The notes: generated by a model not told the origin, from the sequence alone. A stretch of 64,000 bases of DNA from Yersinia bercovieri ATCC 43970 (GCF_013282745.1 NZ_CP054044.1:3720001-3784000), one strand, 5' to 3'. Shown: positions 11,653 through 22,627, counted from the stretch's first letter. Numbers and translations: made by a program.

Positions 11653-13383
11653 GTGAATATTCAGGCTCTTCTCTCAGATAAAGTCAGCCAGGCGCTGATT
11701 GCAGCAGGTGCTCCAGCAGGTAGCGAAGCTCAAGTTCGCCAATCTGCCAAAGCGCAATTTGGCGATTATCAAGCTAATGGCGTCATGGCCGTTGCCAAAA
11801 AAATGGGCATGCAACCCCGACAACTGGCAGAAAAAGTCATTGAGCTGCTTGATCTTGAGGGTATTGCCAGCAAGGTTGAGATCGCCGGCCCCGGTTTTAT
11901 CAATATTTTCTTAGACCGTCAGTGGGTTGCCAGCAAAGTAGAGTTCGCGTTAACAGCACCCAAACTGGGCGTGGCACCGGTTGAACCGCAAACTATCGTG
12001 GTTGACTATTCGGCACCTAACGTGGCTAAGCAGATGCACGTCGGTCACCTGCGCTCAACCATTATCGGTGATGCGGCGGTGCGGACTCTGGAGTTCCTGG
12101 GGCACCATGTTATCCGCGCTAACCACGTCGGCGACTGGGGCACACAGTTCGGTATGCTGATTGCGTATCTGGAAAAAATGCAGAATGAAAGCGCCAGCGA
12201 TATGGACCTATCGGATCTGGAGCTTTTCTATCAGCAAGCCAAGAAAACCTATGACGAAGACGAAGAGTTCGCCCTGCGCGCCCGTGCCTATGTGGTGAAA
12301 CTGCAAAGCGGCGACGAATATTGCCGTCAGATGTGGCGCAAACTGGTGGATATCACCATGGCGCAGAACCAGATTGCCTATGATCGGCTAAATGTCACCC
12401 TGACCACAGATGATGTCATGGGCGAGAGCCTATATAACGCCATGTTGCCGGGCATTGTTGCGGATCTGAAAGCCAAGGGTCTGGCAGTCGAGAGCGACGG
12501 GGCCACTGTGGTCTATCTGGATGAGTATAAAAACAAAGATGGCGAGCCAATGGGCGTCATTATCCAGAAAAAAGATGGCGGTTACCTCTATACCACCACG
12601 GATATCGCTTGTGCCAAGTATCGCTATGAAACACTGGGCGCAGACCGCGTGTTGTATTACATCGACACTCGCCAGCACCAACATCTGATGCAAGCATGGA
12701 CTATCGTGCGCAAAGCCGGTTACGTCCCTGAGTCAGTGCCACTAGAACACCATATGTTTGGCATGATGCTGGGGAAAGATGGCAAGCCATTTAAAACCCG
12801 CTCAGGTGGCACGGTTAAGCTATCCGACTTGCTGGACGAAGCTATTGAGCGTGCCGGCAAATTGATCGCCGAGAAAAACCCGGATATGCCTGCGGATGAA
12901 CTGAAGCAGGTGGTGGAAGCGGTCGGTATTGGCGCGGTGAAATATGCCGACTTGTCAAAAAGCCGCACCACCGACTATATCTTCGACTGGGATAACATGC
13001 TGGCGCTGGATGGCAACACCGCACCTTACATGCAATATGCCTATACCCGCGTGGTTTCGGTGTTTAAACGTGCAGGCGTTGATGAGAATAGCCTGACACT
13101 GCCACTGGTGATAACCGAAGATCGTGAAGCGGCACTGGCAACGCGCCTGCTGCAATTTGAAGAGGTCATCACTACCGTCGCCCGCGAAGGGACGCCTCAT
13201 GTGATGTGCTCCTATCTGTATGACGTAGCGGGCTTATTCTCCAGTTTCTACGAGCATTGCCAGATCCTGAATGCCGCAAGTGAAGAGATCCGCCAAAGCC
13301 GCCTGAAACTGGCGATGCTGACGGCAAAAACCCTGAAGCAAGGTCTGGATACCCTCGGTATTCGCACAGTAGAGCGGATGTAG
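11653..13383 (+). CDS. argS: Arginyl-tRNA synthetase
   Basis: Class I aminoacyl-tRNA synthetase of 576 residues (577 in E. coli). The HIGH motif appears as HVGHLRS near residue 132, after [12 protein letters not shown]. As in other proteobacterial ArgRS the canonical KMSK loop is replaced, here by [11 protein letters not shown]. It has an N-terminal Arg-tRNA-synthetase additional domain and a C-terminal DALR anticodon-binding domain ending GIRTVERM. The start is GTG with AAGG eight bases upstream. Confidence 0.97.
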   Translation: MNIQALLSDKVSQALIAAGAPAGSEAQVRQSAKAQFGDYQANGVMAVAKKMGMQPRQLAEKVIELLDLEGIASKVEIAGPGFINIFLDRQWVASKVEFALTAPKLGVAPVEPQTIVVDYSAPNVAKQMHVGHLRSTIIGDAAVRTLEFLGHHVIRANHVGDWGTQFGMLIAYLEKMQNESASDMDLSDLELFYQQAKKTYDEDEEFALRARAYVVKLQSGDEYCRQMWRKLVDITMAQNQIAYDRLNVTLTTDDVMGESLYNAMLPGIVADLKAKGLAVESDGATVVYLDEYKNKDGEPMGVIIQKKDGGYLYTTTDIACAKYRYETLGADRVLYYIDTRQHQHLMQAWTIVRKAGYVPESVPLEHHMFGMMLGKDGKPFKTRSGGTVKLSDLLDEAIERAGKLIAEKNPDMPADELKQVVEAVGIGAVKYADLSKSRTTDYIFDWDNMLALDGNTAPYMQYAYTRVVSVFKRAGVDENSLTLPLVITEDREAALATRLLQFEEVITTVAREGTPHVMCSYLYDVAGLFSSFYEHCQILNAASEEIRQSRLKLAMLTAKTLKQGLDTLGIRTVERM

Positions 13384-13424
13384 TTCTCACCGCTCGCCGT
13401 TTTAGCTAATATAATTGACGACAA

Positions 13425-13446
13425 AAAAGGCCCCAAGGGGCCTTTT
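13425..13446. terminator. Bidirectional terminator between argS and murJ
   Basis: Stem AAAAGGCCCC/GGGGCCTTTT with a 2-base centre and T-runs on both strands, between convergent genes. Confidence 0.85.
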
Positions 13447-13487
13447 GCTGTTTTATCATCAAACCGATTGACCATCAGCAGGTCACA

Positions 13488-15026
13488 TCAGCCATTGCTT
13501 CGCCGGGCAAAATCTCGCAATTTGAATCCGAGTAACGCCAGTGAAGCAAAGTAGGCAATCACCCCCGCCGCCACCACTGCCGATAAGCGCAACAGCCGAT
13601 AAGCCATGCCGCCGATATCCCACGCCGGCATGACCCACAACAGCCCCAGCAACACCGCTGACATCACAATCACGCCGATAACCAATTTCGTCAGGAATAG
13701 CGCCCAGCCGGGTTGCGGCTGGAAAATCTGCTGCTTACGCAACTGCCAATACAGCAAGCTGGCATTCAGACATGCCCCAAGACCAATCGACAGCGATAGC
13801 CCCGCATGTTTTAGTGGCCCGATGAAAATCAGATTCATCACCTGAGTCAATATCAGTGTGACAATAGCAATCTTCACTGGGGTTTTGATGTTTTGGCGCG
13901 AGTAGAACCCCGGTGCCAGCACTTTAACCACAATCAGCCCCATCAGACCAACCGAGTAAGCTACCAGCGCTCGCTGGGTCATCGCGGCATCAAAGGCACT
14001 GAATTTACCATACTGGAACAGTGACACCACCAACGGCTTAGCGAGGATCCCCAATGCCACCGCACTGGGTAACGCCAGCAAGAAACAGAGGCGCAGACCC
14101 CAATCCATCAGTCGGGAATACTCATCATGGTTACCGCTGGAGAAGCTTTTTGCCAGTGAGGGCAGCAAAATGGTGCCTAACGCCACGCCCAGGACACCGG
14201 ATGGGAACTCCATCAAGCGGTCAGCATAGTACATCCAGGAGACAGAGCCTGAGACCAGAAACGACGCAAAAATAGTGTTGATGATCAGTGAGATTTGGCT
14301 GACGGACACCCCAAGGATCGCCGGCCCCATTTGGCGCATCACCCGCCAGACCCCGGCATCACGCAGTGACAACCGCGGCAGTACCAGCATACCTATCTTT
14401 TTCAGATGAGGCAGTTGATAACCCAATTGCAGCACCCCGCCCACCACCACGGCCCAGGCCAGCGCCATCACCGGGGGATTAAAGTAAGGCGCGGCAAAGA
14501 GTGCAAAACCTATCATGCTGATATTTAGGAAGGTTGGTGCAAACGCGGGAATGGAGAAGCGGTTCCAGGTATTGAGGATAGCCCCCACCAGCGAGGCCAG
14601 TGAGATCAGCAAGATATAGGGGAATGTCACCCGCAGCAGCGCAGAGGTGAGTGCAAATTTATCGGGGGTGTCGGTAAAACCGGGGGCGGTAATAAAGATA
14701 ACCCAAGGTGCTGCCAACATGCCCAATATCGTGACTACCGCCAGTATCAGGGTTAATAAGCCGGAGACATAGGCGACAAATGTTCGTGTCGCCTCCTCGC
14801 CCTGCTGGCTCTTATATTCAGCCAGAATCGGCACAAAAGCCTGCGAGAATGCCCCCTCAGCAAAAATACGCCGCAGGAGATTAGGCAATTTAAAGGCCAC
14901 AAAAAAGGCATCCGTTGCCATACCTGCACCGAAGACCCGCGCCACAATGGCATCACGGGCAAAGCCCAATACGCGGGAAAACATGGTCATTGAACTGACG
15001 GCTGCCAGTGATTTCAGTAAATTCAT
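13488..15026 (-). CDS. murJ: Lipid II flippase MurJ
   Basis: MOP-superfamily transporter that moves lipid II across the inner membrane. It has 512 residues (511 in E. coli) and about 14 hydrophobic helices along its length. The start [25 protein letters not shown] is the conserved family N-terminus. The frame is open 46 codons further upstream, but those codons are not family-like. Conserved Arg residues of the central cavity are visible in the N-terminal half ([16 protein letters not shown]). It follows yceM on the same strand, 170 bp away. Confidence 0.95.
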   Translation of the reverse strand: MNLLKSLAAVSSMTMFSRVLGFARDAIVARVFGAGMATDAFFVAFKLPNLLRRIFAEGAFSQAFVPILAEYKSQQGEEATRTFVAYVSGLLTLILAVVTILGMLAAPWVIFITAPGFTDTPDKFALTSALLRVTFPYILLISLASLVGAILNTWNRFSIPAFAPTFLNISMIGFALFAAPYFNPPVMALAWAVVVGGVLQLGYQLPHLKKIGMLVLPRLSLRDAGVWRVMRQMGPAILGVSVSQISLIINTIFASFLVSGSVSWMYYADRLMEFPSGVLGVALGTILLPSLAKSFSSGNHDEYSRLMDWGLRLCFLLALPSAVALGILAKPLVVSLFQYGKFSAFDAAMTQRALVAYSVGLMGLIVVKVLAPGFYSRQNIKTPVKIAIVTLILTQVMNLIFIGPLKHAGLSLSIGLGACLNASLLYWQLRKQQIFQPQPGWALFLTKLVIGVIVMSAVLLGLLWVMPAWDIGGMAYRLLRLSAVVAAGVIAYFASLALLGFKLRDFARRSNG

Positions 15027-15196
15027 AGGTTTCTGATCTGGGGTTAGGGTGGGCATCAGCGCTGCCCTGATACTGTTTAAAAACAGCCGCCAGTCTACGT
15101 AACCGGCTATGAATAGCCATCGAAAAGTGTAACAACTTACTGAGAGCGCTGATCTTTTGTTCATGCTTGCTCAGCGCCTCTAACCTAGCCCGCACT

Positions 15197-16126
15197 CTAC
15201 TGCTGTAACATCACTTCTATCATGCGTTGAGCATAAATCGCCTCTTCACCCGAGAGTTGCGGGGCCGTTTGGTGGCTCACCGCGTCAATAAAGTGACGTA
15301 CAGCCCCGACAAAGCCGCGCTGCTCCAGGGTGGTTTGCCAACCGGGGGCGGGCAAACTAATCACCTGCCCATCAGACTCCTGCTGCCACTGGCGCATATC
15401 ATTAATCTGATAACAGCGCCCGAAGCTGATAGCTTGCACACTCTCCCGCTGAGTACCGGCATCGCGATGCATACTGGTGGTTATCAGGCAATCGCCCGCG
15501 TCGAAATGGTGCTCGGCATACAACATCTGCCCCTGCGCGTTGGTTTGCACGCGGCCGCTGGTCAATGTTGCCGACTCCCCCGCCAGCCATAACGCGGTAT
15601 CCACCACATGCAGATAGTCATCCAGCAAGGTAAAACGGGCACTATTTGGCCCGATGCCGTTTTGGCGATGTTTCTCCATGCGCAGTGAGGTCGGCAGGGC
15701 CATCTCTTGCTTAAGCTGCTGGTATAACGGCGAAAAACGGCGGTTAAAACCGACCATCAACGCCAACTTTTGTTTGGTGGCCAAAGCGATCAATTGCTCC
15801 GACTGCGCCAGTGTTTCAGCCAGCGGCTTATCGACATAAACATGAATTCCGGCCCGCAACAGCTCACTCACCACCTGAAAATGGCTGGCGGTGCTGCTGT
15901 GAACAAAAATAGCATCACACTCAGCGGCGAGGGTATCCAAGCGCGAGAAATAGCGCATTCGGTAGCTGTCGCACACCGGCTGCGCCTTAATTTGATTGGG
16001 CGAAAATGCGCCAGTCAGCTGCCAATCCAGCGCTTGGGTCAGGATCGGCAGATAGGCTTTTTGCGCAATCCCCCCCAGGCCAACGATACCCACACGCAGT
16101 TTTTTGCCAACGCCCGCTTTGTTCAT
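15197..16126 (-). CDS. yceM: Gfo/Idh/MocA-family oxidoreductase YceM (MviM)
   Basis: NAD(P)-dependent oxidoreductase-like protein of 309 residues. The N-terminal Rossmann motif is VGIVGLGGIAQKAYLPIL and the family motif is VDKPLAET (EKP-type). The C-terminal half is the Gfo/Idh/MocA beta-sheet domain. Substrate unknown, including for the E. coli protein. I chose ATG 16126, preceded by AAGGA five bases away. An ATG at 16144 would overlap the stop of yceH. It lies between murJ and yceH as in E. coli. Confidence 0.9.
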   Translation of the reverse strand: MNKAGVGKKLRVGIVGLGGIAQKAYLPILTQALDWQLTGAFSPNQIKAQPVCDSYRMRYFSRLDTLAAECDAIFVHSSTASHFQVVSELLRAGIHVYVDKPLAETLAQSEQLIALATKQKLALMVGFNRRFSPLYQQLKQEMALPTSLRMEKHRQNGIGPNSARFTLLDDYLHVVDTALWLAGESATLTSGRVQTNAQGQMLYAEHHFDAGDCLITTSMHRDAGTQRESVQAISFGRCYQINDMRQWQQESDGQVISLPAPGWQTTLEQRGFVGAVRHFIDAVSHQTAPQLSGEEAIYAQRMIEVMLQQ

Positions 16127-16136
16127 AGCATCCTTA

Positions 16137-16778
16137 TCAATCATCTAACTGGATCAGCACTTCATCCAAACGGCGTGTCAGCGCCATAACCTGTTGCTCA
16201 AGCTGCGCAACTCGGGCTTCAAGGGTGCCGGTTACCCCGTCAACACCCTCGTCTGCGGGTGCAGTTGCTGCCGCATCGCCGCTAAACAGATGCCTATAGC
16301 GACTCTCGCGTTTACCCGCCTCACGGGCCAGACGCGCCACAAATGGCCCATCTTCACGTTGGGAGAGCTGATTCAGCACCGCTTCGGTCTCGCTCACATC
16401 CGCAAACTCATACATGCGGTTGGTGCGGGTGCGCAACTCACCTGGCGTCTGCGGGCCACGTAATAGTAGTGTGGTGATCACCGCCAACTCCGCTGGGGAG
16501 AATTTAAGGTTACCAAACTCAGAATTGCAGAAACGGTGCTCATACTTCATGACCCTATTACCACTTTGTGTGCGGATAAGGTGTTTTTTCAGCAAAAAAT
16601 CCAGTGTCTGCTGCACATCCGATTCGGATAGCTCCATCACCGGTTCACGGTTAGTTTTCTGATTACAAGCTACCGTCACACCATTGAGCGACATCGGATA
16701 CTGCTCTGACGTCGTCACCTGTTTTTCCAGCAAACAGCCAATCACTCTGGCCTCTAATGCATTTAGACTCTGTTTCAT
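16137..16778 (-). CDS. yceH: UPF0502/DUF480 protein YceH
   Basis: A 213-residue protein with two winged-helix-like repeats (about 5-85 and 90-160) and a C-terminal coiled coil ([19 protein letters not shown]). Family signatures are [30 protein letters not shown] and [15 protein letters not shown]. The function is not known. It is tightly packed with rimJ (7 bp) and yceM, so the three genes probably form one transcript. Confidence 0.92.
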   Translation of the reverse strand: MKQSLNALEARVIGCLLEKQVTTSEQYPMSLNGVTVACNQKTNREPVMELSESDVQQTLDFLLKKHLIRTQSGNRVMKYEHRFCNSEFGNLKFSPAELAVITTLLLRGPQTPGELRTRTNRMYEFADVSETEAVLNQLSQREDGPFVARLAREAGKRESRYRHLFSGDAAATAPADEGVDGVTGTLEARVAQLEQQVMALTRRLDEVLIQLDD

Positions 16779-16785
16779 CCTGACC

Positions 16786-17370
16786 TCAGCGCGTGGGTGT
16801 CCATTCTTTGTTAGTCAAGGCCGTCAGCACATGATCGCGCCACTGGCCGTCAATCAGTAAATAATCCTTCGCGTAGCCTTCGCGCTCAAAACCCAGGCGC
16901 TCAAGTAAGCTGCCACTGCGATGATTATGCGGCATATAATTAGCCATAATACGGTGCATCCGCTCCTGCCGCTGCATATAGCGAATCAGCGGTTGCAACG
17001 CTTCAAACATTAAGCCCTGCCCCTGCCAGCGCTCACCTAATGAGTAACCCAGGAAACAGGCATGAAAGGAGCCGCGCAGCACATTGCTGAAGTTAGCGAC
17101 CCCGCGCACCTCTTTCTCCTCCGCATCTAGCAAAATAAAGTAGTAGGCGCTGCCCTGTTTTTGTAGCTCCATGATCATACCCAGCCGCGCCTGCCAACCG
17201 GACGGCATGCAGTGGCTTTGATCACGCACCGGTTCCCAGGGTTTGAGAAATACCTGATTTTCAGCGTAATACTCCGCCATGCGGTAAGCATCACGCTCAT
17301 GAACCAGCCGCAGTGACATGCGGTCAGTGGTTAGGCGTATTTTAGGTGTTGCTGAATGATAGCCGAACAT
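16786..17370 (-). CDS. rimJ: Ribosomal protein S5 alanine N-acetyltransferase RimJ
   Basis: GNAT acetyltransferase of 194 residues (E. coli RimJ is 194). It acetylates the N-terminal Ala of S5 and is linked to 30S maturation. The acetyl-CoA motif A appears as [19 protein letters not shown]. The C-terminal [23 protein letters not shown] is characteristic of the RimJ/RimL group. It is the first gene of the rimJ-yceH-yceM cluster and divergent from mdtH across a 353-bp gap. Confidence 0.94.
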   Translation of the reverse strand: MFGYHSATPKIRLTTDRMSLRLVHERDAYRMAEYYAENQVFLKPWEPVRDQSHCMPSGWQARLGMIMELQKQGSAYYFILLDAEEKEVRGVANFSNVLRGSFHACFLGYSLGERWQGQGLMFEALQPLIRYMQRQERMHRIMANYMPHNHRSGSLLERLGFEREGYAKDYLLIDGQWRDHVLTALTNKEWTPTR

Positions 17371-17642
17371 CTGCTCCCCTTGGCGGTGCGCTGCACCTAA
17401 TTTAGCATTTAGCGGCTAACGGCGACTCTAAGCTTCAATATACCTGTTACACCGCTGTCGCGTAACACCACCCTTGCGCTCTTTTCAGATATCAACACCA
17501 CAAAATGGTGTCATTGAAGGACTAAAAAATCATTCTATGATGAAATTGTCGGTGAGGTAACGTATTGACGATAAAAAAATATTATCAATCTAACCCCTAT
17601 CGTTTCTGATGATTTGGGTACAAACTACTTCACTACAAACTA

Positions 17643-17678
17643 TATGGGCTATAGACCATATATGGGTTATAGACCATA
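17643..17678. repeat. Two tandem 18-bp near-palindromes upstream of mdtH
   Basis: Two adjacent 18-bp units, each TATGGGYTATAGACCATA, differing at one base. Each is a near-perfect dyad (ATGG-N-YTATAG-N-CCAT). They lie 45 bp before the mdtH start, in the 17371-17723 gap, and look like operator sites. The surrounding gap is AT-rich and shows no gene. Confidence 0.7.
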
Positions 17679-17723
17679 AATGTAGTTTCTATTCCCTCCT
17701 TATTTGATTTCTGACGGTGAAGC

Positions 17724-18929
17724 ATGGCCTTGGTATCGCAAGCTCGGAGCTTGGGTAAGTATTTTTTATTGCTTGATAACTTATTAGTGGTGTTGGGTTT
17801 CTTCGTTGTCTTCCCACTTATCTCTATCCGATTTGTCGATCAAATGGGTTGGGCCGCGTTGATCGTGGGTCTTGCCTTGGGATTAAGGCAACTGGTTCAG
17901 CAAGGACTCGGGATTTTCGGCGGGGCTATCGCCGACCGCTTCGGCGCCAAACCAATGATAGTCACCGGGATGCTGATGCGCGCAGCGGGTTTCGCGTTGA
18001 TGGCAATGGCTGATGAGCCATGGATACTGTGGCTCGCTTGTGCGTTGTCCGGTTTAGGGGGCACGCTTTTCGATCCACCGCGTACCGCATTGGTGATTAA
18101 ACTCACCCGCCCGCACGAACGTGGCCGTTTTTACTCACTGCTGATGATGCAAGACAGTGCTGGCGCGGTCATTGGCGCATTGATCGGCAGTTGGCTGCTG
18201 CAATACGACTTCCACTTTGTCTGCTGGACCGGCGCGGCTATCTTCGTCCTGGCGGCGGGCTGGAATCTCTGGCTACTGCCCGCTTACCGCATCTCGACTG
18301 TCCGCGCGCCAATGAGAGAGGGGCTAATGCGGGTGCTGCGTGATCGCCGCTTTGTGACCTATGTCCTGACGCTGACTGGCTACTACATGCTCGCTGTGCA
18401 GGTGATGCTGATGCTGCCAATCATGGTCAATGAGATTGCCGGTTCACCTGCCGCGGTTAAATGGATGTATGCCATTGAAGCGGCGCTCTCTCTAACACTG
18501 CTCTACCCGATTGCCCGCTGGAGCGAAAAGCGCTTTAGCCTTGAGCAGCGCTTGATGGCCGGGTTGTTGATCATGACACTCAGCCTGTTCCCAATCGGCC
18601 TGATTAGCCATCTGCAAACCCTGTTTATGTTTATCTGCTTCTTCTATATGGGGTCAATCATCGCCGAACCGGCCCGTGAAACCCTGGGTGCATCACTGGC
18701 CGACTCACGGGCTCGCGGCAGCTATATGGGCTTTAGCCGCCTCGGGCTGGCACTGGGTGGCGCATTGGGTTATACCGGTGGCGGCTGGATGTACGACACG
18801 GGACGCACCCTTGAGATGCCGGAGTTGCCGTGGTTCATGTTAGGTGTTATTGGCTTAATGACCTTGATTGGACTCTACTGGCAATTTAATCAGCGCCGGA
18901 TTGAATCCGCGATGCTCAGCGGCAATTAG
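17724..18929 (+). CDS. mdtH: Multidrug efflux MFS transporter MdtH
   Basis: Drug:proton antiporter of the DHA1 type, 401 residues (402 in E. coli), with 12 hydrophobic segments. The MFS signature between helices 2 and 3 reads [15 protein letters not shown]. In E. coli, MdtH overexpression gives modest fluoroquinolone resistance. The start is ATG in [19 protein letters not shown], the family N-terminus. Two tandem palindromes lie directly upstream. The grxB gene, which separates mdtH and yceB in E. coli, is missing here. Confidence 0.94.
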   Translation: MALVSQARSLGKYFLLLDNLLVVLGFFVVFPLISIRFVDQMGWAALIVGLALGLRQLVQQGLGIFGGAIADRFGAKPMIVTGMLMRAAGFALMAMADEPWILWLACALSGLGGTLFDPPRTALVIKLTRPHERGRFYSLLMMQDSAGAVIGALIGSWLLQYDFHFVCWTGAAIFVLAAGWNLWLLPAYRISTVRAPMREGLMRVLRDRRFVTYVLTLTGYYMLAVQVMLMLPIMVNEIAGSPAAVKWMYAIEAALSLTLLYPIARWSEKRFSLEQRLMAGLLIMTLSLFPIGLISHLQTLFMFICFFYMGSIIAEPARETLGASLADSRARGSYMGFSRLGLALGGALGYTGGGWMYDTGRTLEMPELPWFMLGVIGLMTLIGLYWQFNQRRIESAMLSGN

Positions 18930-19130
18930 CCTGTTATTCACCCTGATTCAGGGTTATCTGATGGGCAATTGCCGGGCACTACCGCACTATAGCGCCCAGT
19001 CCCAAACGCGCCTAATCCCAAACCGTTGTTGAACAGCAACGGTTAATAATACAAAACAGCAGATTAACCCGTTATCATTGGGCAAATTCGTCTTGTCTGA
19101 TGTGATTGTGCATATTGCTATGAGGTTTTA

Positions 19131-19694
19131 ATGAAGAGAATAACTTGGGGCGCAGCGGCGCTGCTGACGGCCGTTACACTGGTCGGCTGTAACCAACTGA
19201 CTCAGTACTCACTGAGCGAGCAGGAAGTGAATGATTACCTGCAAAAACATAATAATTATGAAAAGCAGATTGGTATTCCCGGTTTGGTTGATGCTCATAT
19301 CACCCTGACGCAATTGCAGAGCCAGATTGGTCGCGCTGAACCCGGTAAAGTGACATTAACCGGTAACGCCAAAGTGGATATCACCTCGATCCTTGGCCCG
19401 CAAAGTGCCGATATGACGCTGACCTTAAAAGCACAGCCTACATTCGATCGCGAAAAAGGCGCTATCTTCCTGAAAGATATGGAGTTGACCGATTATACAG
19501 TCAAACCAGAGAAGATGGATTCCGTGATGAAGGCGCTGACGCCTTATCTGAACCAGTCACTGAAGTCCTATTTTGATCAGCAACCCGCCTATGTGTTAGA
19601 TGGCGAGAAGAGTAAAGCAGAAGCGATGGCGAAGAAGCTGGCGAAAGGCTTAGAAGTGAAGCCGGGCCAACTAGTCATCCCATTCACTGACTAA
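19131..19694 (+). CDS. yceB: Lipoprotein YceB (DUF1439)
   Basis: A 187-residue lipoprotein. The signal peptide ends with lipobox LVGC, Cys20 being the lipidation site. Residues after the Cys (NQL) do not include the +2 Asp retention signal, so outer-membrane sorting is expected. The remainder is the DUF1439 domain, a beta-rich fold. No biochemical role is assigned. A copy of ERIC starts about 45 bp downstream. Confidence 0.92.
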   Translation: MKRITWGAAALLTAVTLVGCNQLTQYSLSEQEVNDYLQKHNNYEKQIGIPGLVDAHITLTQLQSQIGRAEPGKVTLTGNAKVDITSILGPQSADMTLTLKAQPTFDREKGAIFLKDMELTDYTVKPEKMDSVMKALTPYLNQSLKSYFDQQPAYVLDGEKSKAEAMAKKLAKGLEVKPGQLVIPFTD

Positions 19695-19737
19695 TCGACC
19701 CTGCCCGCAAATAGCTGTAGCATCGAAAACCAAGGGT

Positions 19738-19863
19738 AATACCCAAAGTCATTGGCGTTACAACAAGGCAGCAAACGAGTAAATCCCGATGAGCTTACGT
19801 TGGTAAGTGATTCGGGTGCGCGAGTGCCGCTAACACAGTTGTAGCGTCAAGGACGAAGGGTAT
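19738..19863. repeat. ERIC (IRU) palindromic repeat, copy 2
   Basis: Full-length ERIC of about 126 bp, bounded by TACCC...GGGTA. It has the central dyad GAGCTTACGTTGGTAAGTGA and the terminal GTAGCGTCAAGGACGAAGGGTA. It covers the last codons and stop of ycdY. A partial repeat of the terminal motif (CTGTAGCATCGAAAACCAAGGGTA) lies just before it, at about 19715-19738. Confidence 0.9.
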
Positions 19864-20404
19864 CTTCTGATAACTCATCCCACATCGCTTGCAACCCCTC
19901 ACGACTCAACTGCGCCAGTGTGCGATAAAAACCGCTGGAAGCATGTGCCTCCACTTTGCCAAGAAAACGACCACACCATGGTAGTAAATAGTCATTAAAC
20001 AGTGCAATTTGTGCCGCGACTTCATCTTCAGCCGCTTGATCTTCCAGCCAGGAGGCGGCCAGTAATAATCCACCAAAATGGTCAGTTGGCGCATCGCCTA
20101 GCGGCATACCGCGCTGTTGCAGAAAAGCTCTGACTTCAACTTCTGGGCAGCCATCCTCATAATCGGAACCATAAGGTGACACGCGGCAATCATCGCCCAC
20201 AAACATCGCACTATAATCAGCGGCCAAAGCATCTGGCTGATACTCCTGCTGCAAACGCGCCAGCAACTCACCTTGCTCCAGTGGCCAGTGTTGCTCAAGC
20301 TTGCCTTGACTGATCAGGGCAAACAGCGGTTCCAATAGTGGATCTTGTGGCTGACGATAGAACAGTGACCCCAGAACCCGGCACACCAGAGAGAAATCAT
20401 TCAT
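19847..20404 (-). CDS. ycdY: TorD-like chaperone YcdY; C-terminus and stop supplied by ERIC
   Basis: All-helical protein of the TorD/DmsD redox-chaperone family, 185 residues. It opens MNDFSLVCRVLGSLFYRQPQDPLLEPL and carries the motifs DYSAMFVGDD, SPYGSDYED and EVRAFLQQRGM. In E. coli, YcdY acts as a chaperone raising the phosphatase activity of YcdX, encoded next to it. The last residues (about TLRP) and the TGA are read from the ERIC repeat inserted at its 3' end. The length stays within one residue of the E. coli protein, so function should be intact. Confidence 0.92.
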   Translation of the reverse strand: MNDFSLVCRVLGSLFYRQPQDPLLEPLFALISQGKLEQHWPLEQGELLARLQQEYQPDALAADYSAMFVGDDCRVSPYGSDYEDGCPEVEVRAFLQQRGMPLGDAPTDHFGGLLLAASWLEDQAAEDEVAAQIALFNDYLLPWCGRFLGKVEAHASSGFYRTLAQLSREGLQAMWDELSEDTLRP

Positions 20405-20471
20405 CTACATCTTCCTGTTTCTTATTGATTTTTTTGTATAAAAAATAATAGTGACAACGTCACCGATTCTC

Positions 20472-21209
20472 TTATAAATCGGCTAATTCGGGGATGGCGG
20501 GACGGCCCCGCATCTCAAGATAGTTGAGTAAACGGCGCGGGCTGACATTTAAAATGCGCTCTTGCGGGAAATTTACCTCAGCGATAATACGCTCGCAATG
20601 CTCAAAAATCCCCAATGAGTAGGCGATATGGGAATCAGAACCTAACGCCAGCCAGCCGCCGGCATCACGGACAGCTTCAGCTATCGCGCGGCAATTCGGC
20701 TCACTCCCTTTACGTGAATGGCTAAAAGAGGAGTTATTCAGCTCAAGGGCAACATGGTATTTTGCCGCCGCTTGCGCTATCGCCGGAATATCAACCGGAT
20801 ATTTAGGGTTGCCGGGATGGCTGATAATATGCACATTCCCCTGCGCCATCGTTGCGATCATCGCCTGAGTATTGGCGGCCTTGTCTTGCGGCGGAAACAC
20901 CGGTTCATGGAAACCCGCAATCAGCAGATCGATGGCATCGAGCATTGGGCCGGTACAATCAATATCACCATCCAGATTCTTAATATTGGCTTCAATACCC
21001 CGCAAGATGCCCACGCCATCGACCAGGCGCGGCCAGACTCGCATATTCATAAAGTGCCAATAATGGGGCGCATCCGCCATATCCGGGCCATGGTCGGTAA
21101 TGGCAAACAGTTTGATATTTTTGAGTTTAGCTTCGGCGATGTAATCGTGCAAAGTGCTGTAAGCATGAGTACTGGCAATGGTATGCATATGTAAATCAAC
21201 AGGATACAT
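20472..21209 (-). CDS. ycdX: PHP-domain phosphatase YcdX
   Basis: Trinuclear-zinc PHP-family phosphatase of 245 residues, the E. coli length. Metal ligands are visible in the PHP motifs: DLHMHT near the N-terminus, ITDHGPDM, a central Glu/His set ([14 protein letters not shown]) and GSDSH near residue 192. In E. coli it is linked to swarming, and the YcdY chaperone acts on it. It lies 67 bp upstream of ycdY on the same strand. Confidence 0.94.
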   Translation of the reverse strand: MYPVDLHMHTIASTHAYSTLHDYIAEAKLKNIKLFAITDHGPDMADAPHYWHFMNMRVWPRLVDGVGILRGIEANIKNLDGDIDCTGPMLDAIDLLIAGFHEPVFPPQDKAANTQAMIATMAQGNVHIISHPGNPKYPVDIPAIAQAAAKYHVALELNNSSFSHSRKGSEPNCRAIAEAVRDAGGWLALGSDSHIAYSLGIFEHCERIIAEVNFPQERILNVSPRRLLNYLEMRGRPAIPELADL

Positions 21210-21351
21210 GACTACTCCACAAAGTCTTTTAACGCGGGGGACAGTTATTCGCAGGCAAAATATAGCCTGCTAATGATAGCAGGAATTCCTCTCATCAGCA
21301 GCCTAAAAACCTGGTCTGGCAAATGGCTATCCCCCTCGTAGGCTGCCCTTA

Positions 21352-22293
21352 TCAGTAACCTCGCACCACATCAACCAAGCCCAGCGGCTCCCTGCCCGCC
21401 TCAATGGCCTGAATATTGGCGACCACCTGATCCATGGCCGCATTAGGCAAAGTCACGGCGGCAATGTGCGGCGTGATAGTAATGCGTGGATGGCTCCAGA
21501 AAGGGTGCATCGGGGGTAGTGGCTCTTCAGCAAACACATCCAGTGTTGCCGCAGCAATTTTACCAGCACTCATTGCGGCTAATAAGTCCCGCTCTAACAG
21601 ATGCGCTCCCCGTGCAATATTGATGATATAGGCATTGGCATTCAGTTGCGAAAAGAGCGATTGATTTAGAATACCGGCTGTTTCTGGGGTGTTCGGCAAC
21701 AGATTAATCAGTAATTGTGTCCCCTGGATGAAGGCGGGTAACTTCTCTTGGCCGGCAAAACTGACCACGCCATCAATCTGTTTTGGTGTTCGGCTCCAGC
21801 AGCGCACCGTAAAACCAAATTCGGCTAATTTGTGGGCCACACTTTTGCCTAATACGCCCGCCCCAAGAATGCCGATAGTGAATTTATCGTGTTGATGTGG
21901 CTCCAGCGGCTGCCACATTTTCTGCTGCTGTTGCAGTTGATACTCATCCATCCGGCGGAAGTAGCGCAGTACACTGGCAACAACATACTCCTGCATTTGC
22001 AAGGACATACCGGTGTCCTCCAAGCGAACCAGCGGAACCCCGGCAGGTAATGTCCCCGGATGGCGACGCTCCTGGTCCAAAATAGCATCCACCCCCGCCC
22101 CTAATGCAAAAACTCCTTTCAGTTCAGTGCGTTTAGCTAGCATTTCCTGTGGCGGCTGCCAAACCAGCGCATAATCTGCCGGTTGGGTATCACCACGTCG
22201 CCACTGCCGAATATTCGCAGCCGGCAAGCGAGACTGTATACCTGACAACCACTGTTTTGCTTCAAAAAACGGGTGATAAAAAATAATATTCAT
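21352..22293 (-). CDS. ghrA: Glyoxylate/hydroxypyruvate reductase A
   Basis: D-2-hydroxyacid dehydrogenase of 313 residues (312 in E. coli) that reduces glyoxylate and hydroxypyruvate with NADPH. The nucleotide-binding motif is GILGAGVLGKSVA. Catalytic residues lie in INIARGAHL (Arg), DVFAEEPLPP (Glu) and ITPHIAAVT (His). The start MNIIFYHP matches the family. The frame extends 20 codons further upstream without family similarity. A GGAG is placed 10 bases before the chosen ATG. Confidence 0.93.
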   Translation of the reverse strand: MNIIFYHPFFEAKQWLSGIQSRLPAANIRQWRRGDTQPADYALVWQPPQEMLAKRTELKGVFALGAGVDAILDQERRHPGTLPAGVPLVRLEDTGMSLQMQEYVVASVLRYFRRMDEYQLQQQQKMWQPLEPHQHDKFTIGILGAGVLGKSVAHKLAEFGFTVRCWSRTPKQIDGVVSFAGQEKLPAFIQGTQLLINLLPNTPETAGILNQSLFSQLNANAYIINIARGAHLLERDLLAAMSAGKIAAATLDVFAEEPLPPMHPFWSHPRITITPHIAAVTLPNAAMDQVVANIQAIEAGREPLGLVDVVRGY

Positions 22294-22434
22294 TATTTGC
22301 CAGCTCCTTGCGAAAGTACCGATTAGATTTCCGCGATTAACGGCCAGATGCAAGTGCTACCGGCAAGAAATGCCGATGAAATCAGCAAACTGCTGTAACT
22401 TTAGCAAAAGAGTGACAAAGACGACATAAGAGGG

Positions 22435-22463
22435 TTGACGCTGGGCACACTTTTGCCTACATT
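22435..22463 (+). promoter_or_regulatory. Promoter of the first tRNA-Ser gene
   Basis: TTGACG-N17-TACATT, followed by a GC-rich discriminator (ACGCCGG), typical of stringently controlled stable-RNA promoters. Confidence 0.75.
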
Positions 22464-22537
22464 ACGCCGGTCGACCATGCTTAGCACGGTTGATAGTCAT
22501 TAATAGCAGTAAGCGCAGTAATAAATAGCAGTAACAC

Positions 22538-22627
22538 GGTGAGGTGTCTGAGTGGCTGAAGGAGCACGCCTGGAAAGTGTGTATACGCGTAAGCGTATCG
22601 AGGGTTCGAACCCCTCCCTCACCGCCA
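22538..22627 (+). tRNA. tRNA-Ser (GGA)
   Basis: A 90-nt class II tRNA with encoded CCA. The acceptor stem is GGTGAGG/CCTCACC with discriminator G. The anticodon arm is CGCCTGGAAAGTG with anticodon GGA. A long variable arm (TACGC-GTAA-GCGTA) and the T-arm AGGGTTCGAACCCCT follow. It closely matches E. coli serW/serX. Confidence 0.97.

Noticed and set aside
15027..15164. A 46-residue N-terminal extension of MurJ
   Set aside because: Not similar to the family. The conserved MurJ N-terminus starts at 15026.
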